Shown here: positions 7,755-15,907 of the stretch, piece after piece
Layout: every line of letters starts with the position of its first letter
Numbering within the stretch: position 1 is the first letter of the stretch
Source: Candidatus Galligastranaerophilus faecipullorum
GTDB lineage: Bacteria > Cyanobacteriota > Vampirovibrionia > Gastranaerophilales > Gastranaerophilaceae
Assembly (NCBI GenBank): GCA_018713115.1
Contig: DVFS01000023.1
Location: forward strand, 1-33,087
Direction of reading: 5' to 3'
Length of the DNA stretch: 33,087 bases
Made by a program: the position numbers and the translations under genes
The notes under the pieces: model-generated
Databases searched by the model: none
What the model was told of the DNA's origin: nothing
What the model saw: the letters and a program-made list of their open reading frames with translations, nothing else

Positions 7755-7785
7755 AAAAAAAATGTTTGCCTGATGACAAACATTT
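7755..7785 (-). terminator. Hairpin with T-tract on the minus strand, downstream of the sigma gene
   Basis: Perfect 9-bp stem AAATGTTTG/CAAACATTT (7760-7768 and 7777-7785) with an 8-nt loop. The plus strand has A8 before it and AAAAC after it, so only a minus-strand transcript has the U-tract, although the only neighbouring plus-strand gene ends 30 bp upstream. It may still fold at the sigma mRNA 3' end. The rest of 7786-7960 shows no gene, only a hairpin GCTTAAAAT/ATTTTAAGC at 7935-7960. Confidence 0.5.
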
Positions 7786-7964
7786 AAAACACGAGGATAT
7801 TAAGAGAGAGTAATGTAGTTCTTTTTTATTTAAGATTTCTGCCAAAAATTGCAGTATATCTTGGTTTCTTCCTTTTAAGTTTAATTCCCTTACTCTTTAA
7901 TAAAGTATTTGTGATTTTTAAAATTGCCCCGTGCGCTTAAAATATTAAGAAATTTTAAGCAATA

Positions 7965-7995
7965 AAAAACAACCTCTGGAATAAGGGTTGTTTTT
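7965..7995. terminator. Bidirectional terminator of yidC
   Basis: Stem AAAAACAACC/GGTTGTTTTT (7965-7974 and 7986-7995), 11-nt loop, with a T-rich tail on both strands. It lies just past the yidC stop and also blocks plus-strand readthrough from the sigma factor gene. Confidence 0.8.
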
Positions 7996-8017
7996 TATTT
8001 TTTAATTTATTTATAAA

Positions 8018-9103
8018 CTACTTAACTTCTTTTGCCTCAATCTTTTTGGCGCCTTCGATATCACCTGCGGCAGAAGATTTTTTCTTCTCATCTTCCCTGT
8101 CAAGCTGTTTGTTTATAATTACTGTTTGCACTATCTGGAAAATATTACTTGTAACAAGATACAAAAGCACGCCTGCGGGAATAGGAATAAACACAAATGT
8201 CAGACCTATCATAAGCGGCATAACCGTACCCATGGACTTTTGAATAGCCTGCTGGGTCGGGTCTTGCTGAGTTCCTTTTTGTGTTGACATCATGACTTTT
8301 TGCGACACCCACATAGTCAGCGCAAATAAAAGTACAAGAACAATAACATCATAATGTACGGAACTTTGCACCTTTGCGGTTTCTACATTTGCCACCAGAA
8401 TATTATTCATGGGTGTAAATGTCACGGTTTCAGTTTCTTTTGTCTGGTTATCTATTACATTAAGTTCAACTTTTGTAATTTCGCTCAGTTCGGCAAATGT
8501 AAGTTTTAAGCTGTCGGGGTACATTTTTAAATCAAAATTTTGATTTGGTTTTATGTCGCCCTGAACCGTAATCGCCTTTGCCGGACGGTCAATTTTGACA
8601 TTATCAAGCACCTTGTCGCCAAGGTAAACTTTTGCGGTTTTACCGGCGGTAAAGGTGTCGTAAGGCCCTACTACAAATTTCCCGTCAAAAGACCTGCCGG
8701 CGGTGCTTTTAATAGTTGCATCCAGCCTTTTTATAAAAAGGAAATTTGCATTTCCCGCCTGTTGTATAAACTGCGGACTCATAAGTGCCGTATACAAAAG
8801 AATAAACACGGGCAGCTGTAAAAGCAGAGGCAGGCATCCTGCCATGGGGTTAAACTTATGTTCCTTATAAAACTCCATCATCTTTTGCTGCATCATTTCA
8901 GGGTTACTTTTGTATCTGTCCTGAATAGCCTTCATTTTAGGCTGCAAAAGCTGCATGGAGCGCATTGAGCGCTGCTGGGATATACTTGAAGGCCACATGC
9001 AGGCTCTTACGATAATTGTCAAAAGTATAATAGCCAGACCCCAGTTTCCTGCAATTTTTGCCAGAGCCTGCAATATTGAAAGGGTAAATCCTACAAAATC
9101 CAT
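8018..9103 (-). CDS. yidC: Membrane protein insertase YidC (Oxa1/Alb3 type) with extracytoplasmic insert
   Basis: 361 residues; AGGAGAG lies just upstream of the ATG at 9103. It has the conserved Oxa1 core: TM1 with the groove arginine (R33 in IIVRACMWP), a cytoplasmic helical hairpin (about 40-85, Q-P-K-M-K, NPEMMQQKMMEFYKEH), TM2 (CLPLLLQLPVFILLYTAL), then after a long insert TM3 (about 252-268) and TM4/5 (LMIGLTFVFIPIPAGVLLYLV), and a charged tail. It inserts membrane proteins with or without SecYEG. It lacks the large N-terminal periplasmic domain of proteobacterial YidC; instead about 120 residues (130-250, beta-rich, with NLKVYLGDK-like strands) sit between TM2 and TM3. As I recall, cyanobacterial YidC carries an insert at the same place. 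rnpA and rpmH, its usual neighbours, are not here. Confidence 0.95.
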   Translation of the reverse strand: MDFVGFTLSILQALAKIAGNWGLAIILLTIIVRACMWPSSISQQRSMRSMQLLQPKMKAIQDRYKSNPEMMQQKMMEFYKEHKFNPMAGCLPLLLQLPVFILLYTALMSPQFIQQAGNANFLFIKRLDATIKSTAGRSFDGKFVVGPYDTFTAGKTAKVYLGDKVLDNVKIDRPAKAITVQGDIKPNQNFDLKMYPDSLKLTFAELSEITKVELNVIDNQTKETETVTFTPMNNILVANVETAKVQSSVHYDVIVLVLLFALTMWVSQKVMMSTQKGTQQDPTQQAIQKSMGTVMPLMIGLTFVFIPIPAGVLLYLVTSNIFQIVQTVIINKQLDREDEKKKSSAAGDIEGAKKIEAKEVK

Positions 9104-9166
9104 ATTCTCTCCTATGTTGTCATGCCTTTTTAGGCGCTTATAATTTTAATTTTACATTAAACATGA

Positions 9167-9172
9167 TATTAT
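9167..9172 (+). promoter_or_regulatory. -10 box of mnmE, leaderless
   Basis: TATTAT ends 6 bp before the ATG at 9179, with no Shine-Dalgarno. Transcription would begin at or next to the start codon. The -35 is weak. Confidence 0.45.
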
Positions 9173-9178
9173 TCATAT

Positions 9179-10510
9179 ATGAATTACTCATTTGATACAA
9201 TTTGTGCCACAGCCACCCCCCTAAGCACGGGAGGAATAGGTGTTATAAGGGTAAGCGGCGAAGATGCCATAGAAATTGTACAGAAAATTTTTAATAAAAA
9301 AATTACACCGGGTGTCATTAACCATGGCTGGATTGTAAAAGACGGCGGGAAAATTGATGAGGTTATTGTCCTGCCGTTTGCCGCGCCAAAAAGTTACACC
9401 GGAGAAAATGTTGCGGAAATTCAAACTCACGGGTCGCCCGTTGTGATAAACAGAATTTTAAATATGATTCTTGAAAACGGCGCCAGACTTGCACAGAGAG
9501 GAGAGTTTACCAAAAGGGCATTTTTAAACCGCAAAATTGACCTCTCGCAGGCAGAAGCGGTGCTTGATTTAATCAATGCAAAAACGTCTAAATCCGCTCA
9601 GGGCGCTGCAAACAATCTATCAGGCGCACTCGGACAAAAAATTAATAAAATAAAAAATGAAATCAGCGATATTCTCGGCAGAATAATTGCCTCGCTTGAT
9701 TTTCCCGAAGATGTTGCGGAAGTGGAATACGATGAAATTATAGAAAAAATCAACCTTGTCATAAATGAGATTGAAAATATTTTAAAAAATGCAAAAATTC
9801 ATAATATTTTAAGGCAGGGCATAAAAATTGCAATCGCAGGGCGCCCTAATGCCGGTAAATCTTCACTTTTTAATGCATTACTCAATATAAACCGGGCCAT
9901 AGTCACAGAAATTGCGGGAACCACGCGTGACACCATAACGGAAAATATTGAAATTGAGGGAATTTGCGCCACATTAATTGACACGGCAGGCATAAGAGAA
10001 CAGGGCTCTGACAAAGTTGAAAAAATCGGCATAGAACAGTCAAAATCTGCAATTGATGATGCCGACATAGTCTTGTGCCTTTATGACGGTGAAAGAGGAA
10101 TCCGTGAAGAAGACAGGGAAATATTTAACCTTGCCTCGGAAAAAAAGCATATCCTTGTAAGAACAAAATGCGACATTGCGGCACAAAAGGAACACAAGGA
10201 AGGTGAAATCTCCGTAAGCTCCAAAACGGGTGAAGGCATAGACGAACTTAAAAAAGCGATTTACAAAGAAATAACAGGGCTAAACCCCGCAGGAAGCGAA
10301 TTTTTGACCAATCAAAGACATCAGCAATGTCTTAAATTTGCCCTTGAAGCACTGAATAATGCACTCATCGGGGCAAAGGCAGGAGAATTGCAGGATTTAA
10401 TAAGTATAGACTTAAAAGCCGCCGTTACAAACCTCTCGGAGATAAGCGGGGAAGTAATTACGGACAATATTTTAAACAACATTTTTGAAAATTTCTGTAT
10501 AGGAAAATAG
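9179..10510 (+). CDS. mnmE: tRNA modification GTPase MnmE
   Basis: 443 residues, normal family length. The N-terminal tetrahydrofolate-binding domain opens with DTICATATPLSTGGIGVIRVSG. A helical domain is interrupted by a G domain with P-loop GRPNAGKSS (about 221-229), G2 TTRDT and G3 DTAG. The C-terminal motif FCIGK at the very end supplies the conserved Cys. With MnmG it makes the 5-carboxymethylaminomethyl or taurinomethyl-type modification at wobble U34 of tRNAs; GTP hydrolysis is K+-dependent. mnmG is not in the window. It is divergent from yidC (75 bp gap), a pairing common in bacteria, where yidC and mnmE are usually codirectional. Confidence 0.97.
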   Translation: MNYSFDTICATATPLSTGGIGVIRVSGEDAIEIVQKIFNKKITPGVINHGWIVKDGGKIDEVIVLPFAAPKSYTGENVAEIQTHGSPVVINRILNMILENGARLAQRGEFTKRAFLNRKIDLSQAEAVLDLINAKTSKSAQGAANNLSGALGQKINKIKNEISDILGRIIASLDFPEDVAEVEYDEIIEKINLVINEIENILKNAKIHNILRQGIKIAIAGRPNAGKSSLFNALLNINRAIVTEIAGTTRDTITENIEIEGICATLIDTAGIREQGSDKVEKIGIEQSKSAIDDADIVLCLYDGERGIREEDREIFNLASEKKHILVRTKCDIAAQKEHKEGEISVSSKTGEGIDELKKAIYKEITGLNPAGSEFLTNQRHQQCLKFALEALNNALIGAKAGELQDLISIDLKAAVTNLSEISGEVITDNILNNIFENFCIGK

Positions 10511-10682
10511 TTTTTTGTTACAAAATGTAAACAAACTCAGCCCCGTATGTTATAAAAAAAATTATCGGGGGAATAGTACAAGTGTAAAGATAATATGGAA
10601 AAACAAGTTTCATAAAGTTTTCTCTCTAATTCCTCTCTCTAATATGTGGTAAATTTACTGGCTCTTTGGGTCAGTTTTTTTT
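10511..10682 (+). ncRNA. Candidate small RNA or leader ending at a strong terminator
   Basis: The gap between mnmE and panD has no coding sense but ends in an excellent terminator (10657-10682). Upstream are a near-palindrome TGTTAC-AAAAT-GTAAACA (10516-10533), a CCCCG/CGGGG stem (10541-10545 and 10666-free arm at 10566-10570), and two direct copies of CTCTCTAAT (10622-10630 and 10635-10643). That pyrimidine-rich, unpaired stretch could pair with Shine-Dalgarno sequences. No convincing promoter is seen inside the gap, so the alternative is simply a long mnmE 3' UTR. Confidence 0.3.
10657..10682 (+). terminator. Rho-independent terminator before panD
   Basis: ACTGGCTC/GGGTCAGT stem (two G-U pairs) with a TTT loop, followed by T8 (10675-10682). 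It separates the mnmE transcript from panD. Confidence 0.85.
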
Positions 10683-10705
10683 ATGTTTGATTTTTATTTT
10701 TCTGC

Positions 10706-10711
10706 TACAAT
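10706..10711 (+). promoter_or_regulatory. -10 box of panD, near-leaderless
   Basis: TACAAT lies 9 bp before the ATG at 10721 and no Shine-Dalgarno is present. TTGATT at 10687-10692 is too close (13-bp spacer) to be a normal -35. Confidence 0.4.
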
Positions 10712-10720
10712 AATTGAGCT

Positions 10721-11068
10721 ATGTTAATGGAATTTTTATACGCAAAAATACACAGGGCAACGGTAACAGACGCCAACCTTAACTATGTAGGCTCAATTAC
10801 CATTGACAAAGCCCTGCTTGAAGCATCTAAAATAAAAGTCGGACAAAAGGTAGAAATCCTTGATATAAACAACGGCGAGAGGTTTTCAACATACGTTATT
10901 GAAGGCGAAAAAAACTCCGGCACCGTCTGCCTGAACGGTGCTGCCGCAAGGAAAGTTCAAAAAGGCGACAAGGTAATCATCGTTGCTTATGCAATCTTAA
11001 ATGAAGAAGAGCAAAAAACCTTCAAGCCTGAAATTATCCACGTGAATGATAATAATGAAATTATCTAA
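10721..11068 (+). CDS. panD: Aspartate 1-decarboxylase
   Basis: 115 residues. It makes beta-alanine for pantothenate and CoA from L-aspartate using a pyruvoyl group formed by self-cleavage. [21 protein letters not shown] contains the Gly24-Ser25 processing site; starting at 10721 puts it at residues 24/25 exactly as in E. coli PanD, which supports this start over the ATG at 10727. Other active-site elements follow ([11 protein letters not shown], about 50-60, and [11 protein letters not shown]). panB and panC are not nearby. The stop codon overlaps that of convergent ilvN by 4 bp, leaving no room for a terminator between them. Confidence 0.95.
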   Translation: MLMEFLYAKIHRATVTDANLNYVGSITIDKALLEASKIKVGQKVEILDINNGERFSTYVIEGEKNSGTVCLNGAAARKVQKGDKVIIVAYAILNEEEQKTFKPEIIHVNDNNEII

Positions 11069-11544
11069 CTTCTTGAAATAGCTACCTTGCCGCTTCTTAC
11101 AAATTCCTTATAGCCGTAGGGCTTTATAAGCTCTATTAATGCTTGAATCTGCTTTTCATCATCTACAATTTGAAGCGTATAAGCTTTATCCGTTATATCA
11201 ATTACTTTTGCGCCGGTGACTTCGGCGATTCTCAGGATTTTATCAGCATCTTCATCTTTTACCTGAAGTTTAATCATAACAATTTCGCGCTCAATCGCCT
11301 CATTTACCGACAAATCAGAAACTTTAAGCACAGGGATAAGTCTGTGAAGCTGCTTGCATATCTGTTCAATTGCCTCTTGAGTTGCAACTGTTGTAATAGT
11401 GATTCTTGAGTAGTTTCTGTCAATTGTAGGCGCAACGGTAAGACTTTCGATGTTGTATCCGCGTCCTGAAAACAAATCCACCACGCGCGAAAGTACGCCC
11501 GACTCATTTGTAACCAAAATAGACAATGTATGTAATGTGCTCAT
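11065..11544 (-). CDS. ilvN: Acetolactate synthase small (regulatory) subunit
   Basis: 159 residues from the ATG at 11544 ([16 protein letters not shown]); AGGAGAG sits just upstream. The start lies 8 bp after the ilvB stop. The N-terminal ACT domain (about 4-75) shows [20 protein letters not shown], the valine-binding loop region of IlvH/IlvN, followed by the C-terminal ALS_ss_C domain. It binds the catalytic subunit, raises its activity and confers feedback inhibition by valine. Co-directional with and directly downstream of ilvB, as in most bacteria; ilvC and ilvD are not in the window. Confidence 0.95.
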   Translation of the reverse strand: MSTLHTLSILVTNESGVLSRVVDLFSGRGYNIESLTVAPTIDRNYSRITITTVATQEAIEQICKQLHRLIPVLKVSDLSVNEAIEREIVMIKLQVKDEDADKILRIAEVTGAKVIDITDKAYTLQIVDDEKQIQALIELIKPYGYKEFVRSGKVAISRS

Positions 11545-11552
11545 AATCTCTC

Positions 11553-13268
11553 CTAGCAAACCTTCTGGTCATTTGACAGTAAAACTTTATTCAGCGGCTG
11601 CCCTGCAAGCACCCAGGGGTAAACCATTTCAAAGTTTTCCACAACAAAATCAATAAATACGGAACAATTTGACTCCATAGCCTCCTTGAGCGCAGGGATA
11701 ATATCTTCTTCTTTTTCCACTCGGATACCCTTGGCACCGTATGCCTGTGCCAGCTTTACAAAGTCCGGCGAAGAAATTTTTGTTTCACTGTAGTGCTTGT
11801 TAAAGAGTTTTTCCTGCCACTGGCGAACCATACCAAGATAGCCGTTATCAATAACGCAGTTAATAACTTTTAGTCCGTAGTCCATACAGGTTGCAAGCTC
11901 CTGAATATTCATCTGAATTGAACCGTCGCCTGCAATATTTAAAACAAGGGCATTTTTGTCGGCAACTGCAGCACCCATAGCCGCGGGGAAACCAAAGCCC
12001 ATGGTGCCCAAACCGCCTGACGTTATAAAGTGTCTGGGCTCGTCAAACTTAAACATCTGTGCACACCACATTTGATGTTGCCCTACTTCCGTGCAGACAA
12101 TGGGTTTAAAGCCTTTTGTGTATTCATAAATCGTTTCAATTACCTTAACGGCGCTGAGTTTGTCCGAAGGACACTCGGGAATGGCTCGTTTTTGTTTCCA
12201 TTCATCAATTTGCCTCAGCCATTTTTCTTTTACCTCGTGGTCAATAGTAAAAGGCTTGGCTGTAAGCTCCTGAATCATTGCACTCAAGACATTTTTAGCA
12301 TCACCCACAATCGGAATATCAACTTTTACATTCTTTGAAATAGAACAGGGGTCGATATCAACATGGATTACCTGTGAATCTCTTGCAAAGCGCTTCAAAC
12401 AGCCCGTTATTCTGTCATTAAAACGGGTGCCTACCGCAAATATGACATCAGCATGCACTACCGCATAATTTGCCCAGTAGTTACCGTGCATGCCAAGCAT
12501 TCCAAGGCTTTGAGGGGAGCTCTCGGGATATGTGCCCTTACCCATAAGCGTATGTGCCACAGGCATTTCAAGCAATTGAGCAAGTTTTGTAAGTTCATGA
12601 TGAGCGCCTGCCTGCAAAACACCGCCGCCTGAAATTATAACCGGACGCTGCGCCTCTCTTAATAATTTTAATGCCTTTGAAATCTGGAGCGGGTGCCCCT
12701 TATATGTCGGATTATAGCCTACCAGTTTAACTTCTTTAGGATATTCAAAAGAAGTCTTTGCGGTAAGTATGTCTTTTGGCATATCAATTACAACAGGGCC
12801 CGGCTTGCCTGTAGTTGCAATATAAAACGCCTCCTTTATAATTCTTGCCAGATCTTTAACATCCTTCACGAGATAGTTATGCTTGCAACAGGAACGCGTA
12901 ATACCGACAATATCAGCTTCCTGAAAGGCATCATTTCCAATCTGCTCGGTTGAAACCTGTCCCGTAAACACAACCAGCGGATACCCGTCATAATAAGCAT
13001 TTGCAATACCCGTAATAGTATTACAAGCTCCGGGGCCGGAAGTCACAAGAGCGACACCCGGGCGTCCCGATACACGGGCATATCCTTCCGCTGCGTGTAT
13101 TGCAGCCTGTTCATGGCGCACCAGATAGTGCTTAATTTTATCCTGATTATACAGAGCCTCATAAATATTCAAAATGACGCCGCCCGGGTAGCCGAAAATC
13201 TCATCGACTCCTTCCGCTTCAAGTGATTTAAGGAAAATTTGTGCGCCTGTGAACATTTCTTTAGCCAT
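11553..13268 (-). CDS. ilvB: Acetolactate synthase large (catalytic) subunit
   Basis: 571 residues, normal length. ThDP-dependent enzyme condensing two pyruvates (or pyruvate plus 2-ketobutyrate) to acetolactate or acetohydroxybutyrate, the first common step of valine, leucine and isoleucine synthesis. The catalytic Glu lies in RHEQAAIHAAEGYAR (about 50-64), followed by the FAD-binding middle domain, and the ThDP/Mg site GDGSIQMNIQELAT plus N-G-Y in the last third. The Shine-Dalgarno GGAG is 7 bp before the ATG. It is divergent from the SulP gene with a 40-bp gap that must hold both promoters. No leader peptide with Ile, Val or Leu codons was seen in that short gap. Confidence 0.97.
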   Translation of the reverse strand: MAKEMFTGAQIFLKSLEAEGVDEIFGYPGGVILNIYEALYNQDKIKHYLVRHEQAAIHAAEGYARVSGRPGVALVTSGPGACNTITGIANAYYDGYPLVVFTGQVSTEQIGNDAFQEADIVGITRSCCKHNYLVKDVKDLARIIKEAFYIATTGKPGPVVIDMPKDILTAKTSFEYPKEVKLVGYNPTYKGHPLQISKALKLLREAQRPVIISGGGVLQAGAHHELTKLAQLLEMPVAHTLMGKGTYPESSPQSLGMLGMHGNYWANYAVVHADVIFAVGTRFNDRITGCLKRFARDSQVIHVDIDPCSISKNVKVDIPIVGDAKNVLSAMIQELTAKPFTIDHEVKEKWLRQIDEWKQKRAIPECPSDKLSAVKVIETIYEYTKGFKPIVCTEVGQHQMWCAQMFKFDEPRHFITSGGLGTMGFGFPAAMGAAVADKNALVLNIAGDGSIQMNIQELATCMDYGLKVINCVIDNGYLGMVRQWQEKLFNKHYSETKISSPDFVKLAQAYGAKGIRVEKEEDIIPALKEAMESNCSVFIDFVVENFEMVYPWVLAGQPLNKVLLSNDQKVC

Positions 13269-13291
13269 GTTTTTTCTCCGTTAGTTTTTGG

Positions 13292-13297
13292 TATAAT
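13292..13297 (+). promoter_or_regulatory. -10 box of the SulP gene, near-leaderless
   Basis: A perfect TATAAT ends 11 bp before the ATG at 13309, with no Shine-Dalgarno. The -35 region is only T-rich and overlaps the ilvB ribosome-binding region on the other strand. Confidence 0.5.
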
Positions 13298-13308
13298 TGC
13301 ATTATACT

Positions 13309-14952
13309 ATGAAAAAAATAAAAGTGTCAGGAGATTTAACGGGAGGAATTTTAGGAGCGATAATCGCACTCCCGCAGGCGCTTGCCTTTGGCGTGGCGAT
13401 AGGCACCGGGGCGGCAAGCGGATTATGGGGCGCGGTAATTCTTTGTTTTATCGCAGGATTATTCGGCTGCAACCAACCTCTTTTATCAGGTCCCACGGGC
13501 CCCGCGGCAATTGTTACGGCATCCGCGCTTGCAGTTTTGGGAGGAAATACACAAGCTCTTTTTGCGGTAATATTTCTTGCAGGTTTGTTTCAAATAATAA
13601 TTTCCCGTACAAAATTGGTTGACATAGTAAAATACATTCCCTATCCCGTTATTTCAGGCTTTATGAATGCTGTCGGCGTGATTTTAATAATCTTGCAGCT
13701 TAACCCGTTTTTGGGTGCAAAATCCCTTGCAACGCCTTCTTTAGCACTTGAAAGCCTTACGGCATCACTGGGTAATATTAACGAAAACGCTCTTGTTGCG
13801 GGAATATTAACTCTGGCATTAATAATGTGGACACCAAGGGTAATTACAAAAATCATACCCGCGCAAATTTTTGCTCTTGTTGTATGTACAATAATTACAA
13901 TATACTGGGGGCTTGATTTACCTGTCGTGCAGGGTGTCACTTCAAACCTGCCGCAAATAATAACAGCAGATTTTTCCAACATTAAAACACTTGTTATACC
14001 TGCGCTTATAATAGCTGTTGTGTGCTCATCCGAGAGTCTTTTGACAAACCTTGTTGTAGACTCTCTTACAAAGACCGGCTGCAACAGCAATAAAATGGTA
14101 TTGTCACAGGGCATAGGAAACCTTATCTGTTCGCTCTTCGGCGCAATACCCGGCTCCGGCGCCACCATGCGCTCGGCGGCAGCAATTAAAGCCGGAGGCA
14201 CATCAAAACTTTGTGCGGTATTTTGTACCTGCTTTCTTGCGGCAATTATTCTGTTCGGGCATGATTTTGCAAACAAAATCCCGTTGAGCGCGCTTGCTGC
14301 AGTACTTTTTAAAGTTGGCTGGGATATAATTGATACAAAACTTTTAAAAGTTATAAAATATGCGCCGAAACAGGATCTTTTTGTAATGTTTGCGGTTTTT
14401 CTGCTGACCATATTTTACGATATTATTCTCGGCGTAAGCACGGGAATAGTACTGTCGGCGTTAATTTTTGCAAAACAAATAGCAGACAGGGCAAATGTTA
14501 AAATAAAGGATATTGAAGACACTCACTCAATAGCCCTTGAAAAAAAGCTGAAAGACGAGATAGGTTACAAAATAAGAGTTGTGCACATTTTCGGAGAATT
14601 CTTTTTTGGAAGTGCAACTCAAATTATTTCTCATTTTGAAGAAATTCTCGGAACAAAGTATTTAATAATCTGTTACGAGTCTCAAAATACTCTGGATATA
14701 AGCGCCGTGTTTGCCCTTGAAGATATAATTACAAGGCTTAAATCACAGGGGGTTACAATACATCTTGTTATAAAAAACAAAGAAATATATGAACAGCTGG
14801 AAAAACTTAAAATCAGCGAGCAGATAGGCAGGGAAAGTATTTTCTATCTTGAAGAAGAAGCTATAGAGCATGCTAAGAAACTTCTTAAATCAAATGTAAA
14901 AACATCGCGCAAATTTCATCGTATACACAAAGACCGCTCCATCGGGGAATAA
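13309..14952 (+). CDS. SulP-family anion transporter with STAS domain
   Basis: 547 residues from the ATG at 13309. About 14 hydrophobic segments form the SLC26/SulP core: GDLTGGILGAIIALPQALAFG at the N-terminus, the anion-site region SGPTGPAAIVTASA (about 64-77), and SGFMNAVGVILI. A cytoplasmic STAS domain follows (about 425-530; FGEFFFGSATQI and SQNTLDISAV, the latter replacing the usual D-x-S/T loop). SulP proteins move sulfate, bicarbonate, other anions or organic anions with H+ or Na+; the substrate cannot be assigned. No sulfate-assimilation or carbonic anhydrase gene is beside it. It appears monocistronic, followed 47 bp later by dfx. Confidence 0.9.
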   Translation: MKKIKVSGDLTGGILGAIIALPQALAFGVAIGTGAASGLWGAVILCFIAGLFGCNQPLLSGPTGPAAIVTASALAVLGGNTQALFAVIFLAGLFQIIISRTKLVDIVKYIPYPVISGFMNAVGVILIILQLNPFLGAKSLATPSLALESLTASLGNINENALVAGILTLALIMWTPRVITKIIPAQIFALVVCTIITIYWGLDLPVVQGVTSNLPQIITADFSNIKTLVIPALIIAVVCSSESLLTNLVVDSLTKTGCNSNKMVLSQGIGNLICSLFGAIPGSGATMRSAAAIKAGGTSKLCAVFCTCFLAAIILFGHDFANKIPLSALAAVLFKVGWDIIDTKLLKVIKYAPKQDLFVMFAVFLLTIFYDIILGVSTGIVLSALIFAKQIADRANVKIKDIEDTHSIALEKKLKDEIGYKIRVVHIFGEFFFGSATQIISHFEEILGTKYLIICYESQNTLDISAVFALEDIITRLKSQGVTIHLVIKNKEIYEQLEKLKISEQIGRESIFYLEEEAIEHAKKLLKSNVKTSRKFHRIHKDRSIGE

Positions 14953-14999
14953 ATATTTTTGACATTTTGTATAACCTTTGACACAGGAAAGGATGCAAA

Positions 15000-15413
15000 A
15001 TGACAAATAAACTTGATATTTTTAAGTGCAATATCTGCGGGAATATAATAGAGGTTATACTCTCGGGCGGAGGAGAGCTTGTGTGCTGTTCGCAAAAAAT
15101 GGAGCTTTTAACACCCAAAACTGCAGATATGAGCCTTGAAAAACATGTCCCCGTGCTTGACGAAAACGGGGAAGAAAAAATTGTACGTGTAGGCTCGACA
15201 CCGCACCCCATGACAGATGAGCACTATATTCAATTTATAGAAGTAATCTCAAAAGACCATAAATGGGTCAAAAGGAAATATTTATCACCCGGGGAAGAGC
15301 CTGAAATGAAATTCAGGTGCAAATGCGAAAATAAATTTTCCGCAATAGAAAACTGCAATATCCACGGTCTGTGGGGAAATAATTTTGAAGGGGAAAACCG
15401 GAATGGACAATAA
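15000..15413 (+). CDS. dfx: Desulfoferrodoxin (superoxide reductase, two-iron type)
   Basis: 137 residues. The N-terminal desulforedoxin-like domain has C9, C12, C28 and C29 (CNIC and CC) for a rubredoxin-type Fe. The SOR domain follows: EKHVPV (Glu and His, about 46-51), GSTPHPMTDEHYI with two His ligands, and the C-terminal CNIHGLW giving the Cys and His of the Fe(His)4Cys centre. It reduces superoxide to H2O2 without making O2, typical of anaerobes. AGGA lies before the ATG. The last 11 bp overlap the ferritin start, so iron release or H2O2 production is coupled in expression to iron storage. Confidence 0.95.
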   Translation: MTNKLDIFKCNICGNIIEVILSGGGELVCCSQKMELLTPKTADMSLEKHVPVLDENGEEKIVRVGSTPHPMTDEHYIQFIEVISKDHKWVKRKYLSPGEEPEMKFRCKCENKFSAIENCNIHGLWGNNFEGENRNGQ

Positions 15414-15891
15414 AATCAATGAACTTTTAAACGCACAGATAAACCACGAATTTTACAGCGCATATCTGTATCTTGCAATGTCTACATATTTCAGTGAAAT
15501 AAATATGGACGGTTTTGCAAATTATATGAAAAAACAGGCAAAAGAAGAACTTGAACATGCCCAGAGAATATATGATTATCTTCTTTTGAGAAATGAAAAA
15601 ATCAACTATAAAAGGATTGAAGCACCCGAAACAGACTGGGTGAACCCGCAGGATGTACTTGATGGCGCGCTTGAACATGAAAAGTCCGTAACGGCGCAAA
15701 TTAATGAGATATATAAAACCGCAAAAGAACTTAATGATTTTGCAACGGAAAACTTTCTCAAATGGTTTGTGGAAGAGCAGCTTGAAGAGGAAGAAAAATT
15801 CCGCAATCTGAAAGATAAAATTAAGGCATTTGATGAATGCAGCTGTACAATTGAAGCTATAGACAGAGAACTTGATAAGGACGGGGAATAA
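15403..15891 (+). CDS. ftnA: Bacterial non-heme ferritin (FtnA-like)
   Basis: 162 residues from the ATG at 15403, chosen because GAAGGGG precedes it and residue numbering then fits FtnA; an ATG at 15385 is the alternative. The four-helix bundle shows the ferroxidase site: E16 (NHEFYSAYLYLAM), E49 and H52 (KEELEHA), an E in helix C (about 93), and Q126 in WFVEEQLEEEE. There is no heme-ligand Met as in bacterioferritin. It oxidises Fe2+ and stores Fe3+ in a 24-mer shell. Translationally coupled to dfx. Confidence 0.95.
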   Translation: MDNKINELLNAQINHEFYSAYLYLAMSTYFSEINMDGFANYMKKQAKEELEHAQRIYDYLLLRNEKINYKRIEAPETDWVNPQDVLDGALEHEKSVTAQINEIYKTAKELNDFATENFLKWFVEEQLEEEEKFRNLKDKIKAFDECSCTIEAIDRELDKDGE

Positions 15892-15907
15892 TCTCCGCCC
15901 TTATTTT
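15877..15907. terminator. Bidirectional terminator between ferritin and nth
   Basis: 11-bp stem with one mismatch (15877-15887 and 15892-15902) and loop ATAA. The ferritin stop codon lies in the loop. It is followed by ATTTTA on the plus strand. Confidence 0.65.

Noticed and set aside
7627..7845. 72-residue minus-strand frame at the end of the sigma gene, as a client for the minus-facing hairpin at 7755-7785
   Set aside because: The frame reads through the hairpin instead of ending before it, overlaps the sigma gene and resembles no protein.
8955..9143. Plus-strand frame opposite the yidC N-terminus
   Set aside because: Antisense shadow of yidC, no RBS or recognisable sequence.
13641..14411. 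256-residue minus-strand open frame opposite the SulP gene
   Set aside because: Antisense shadow of a clear transporter; no family features.
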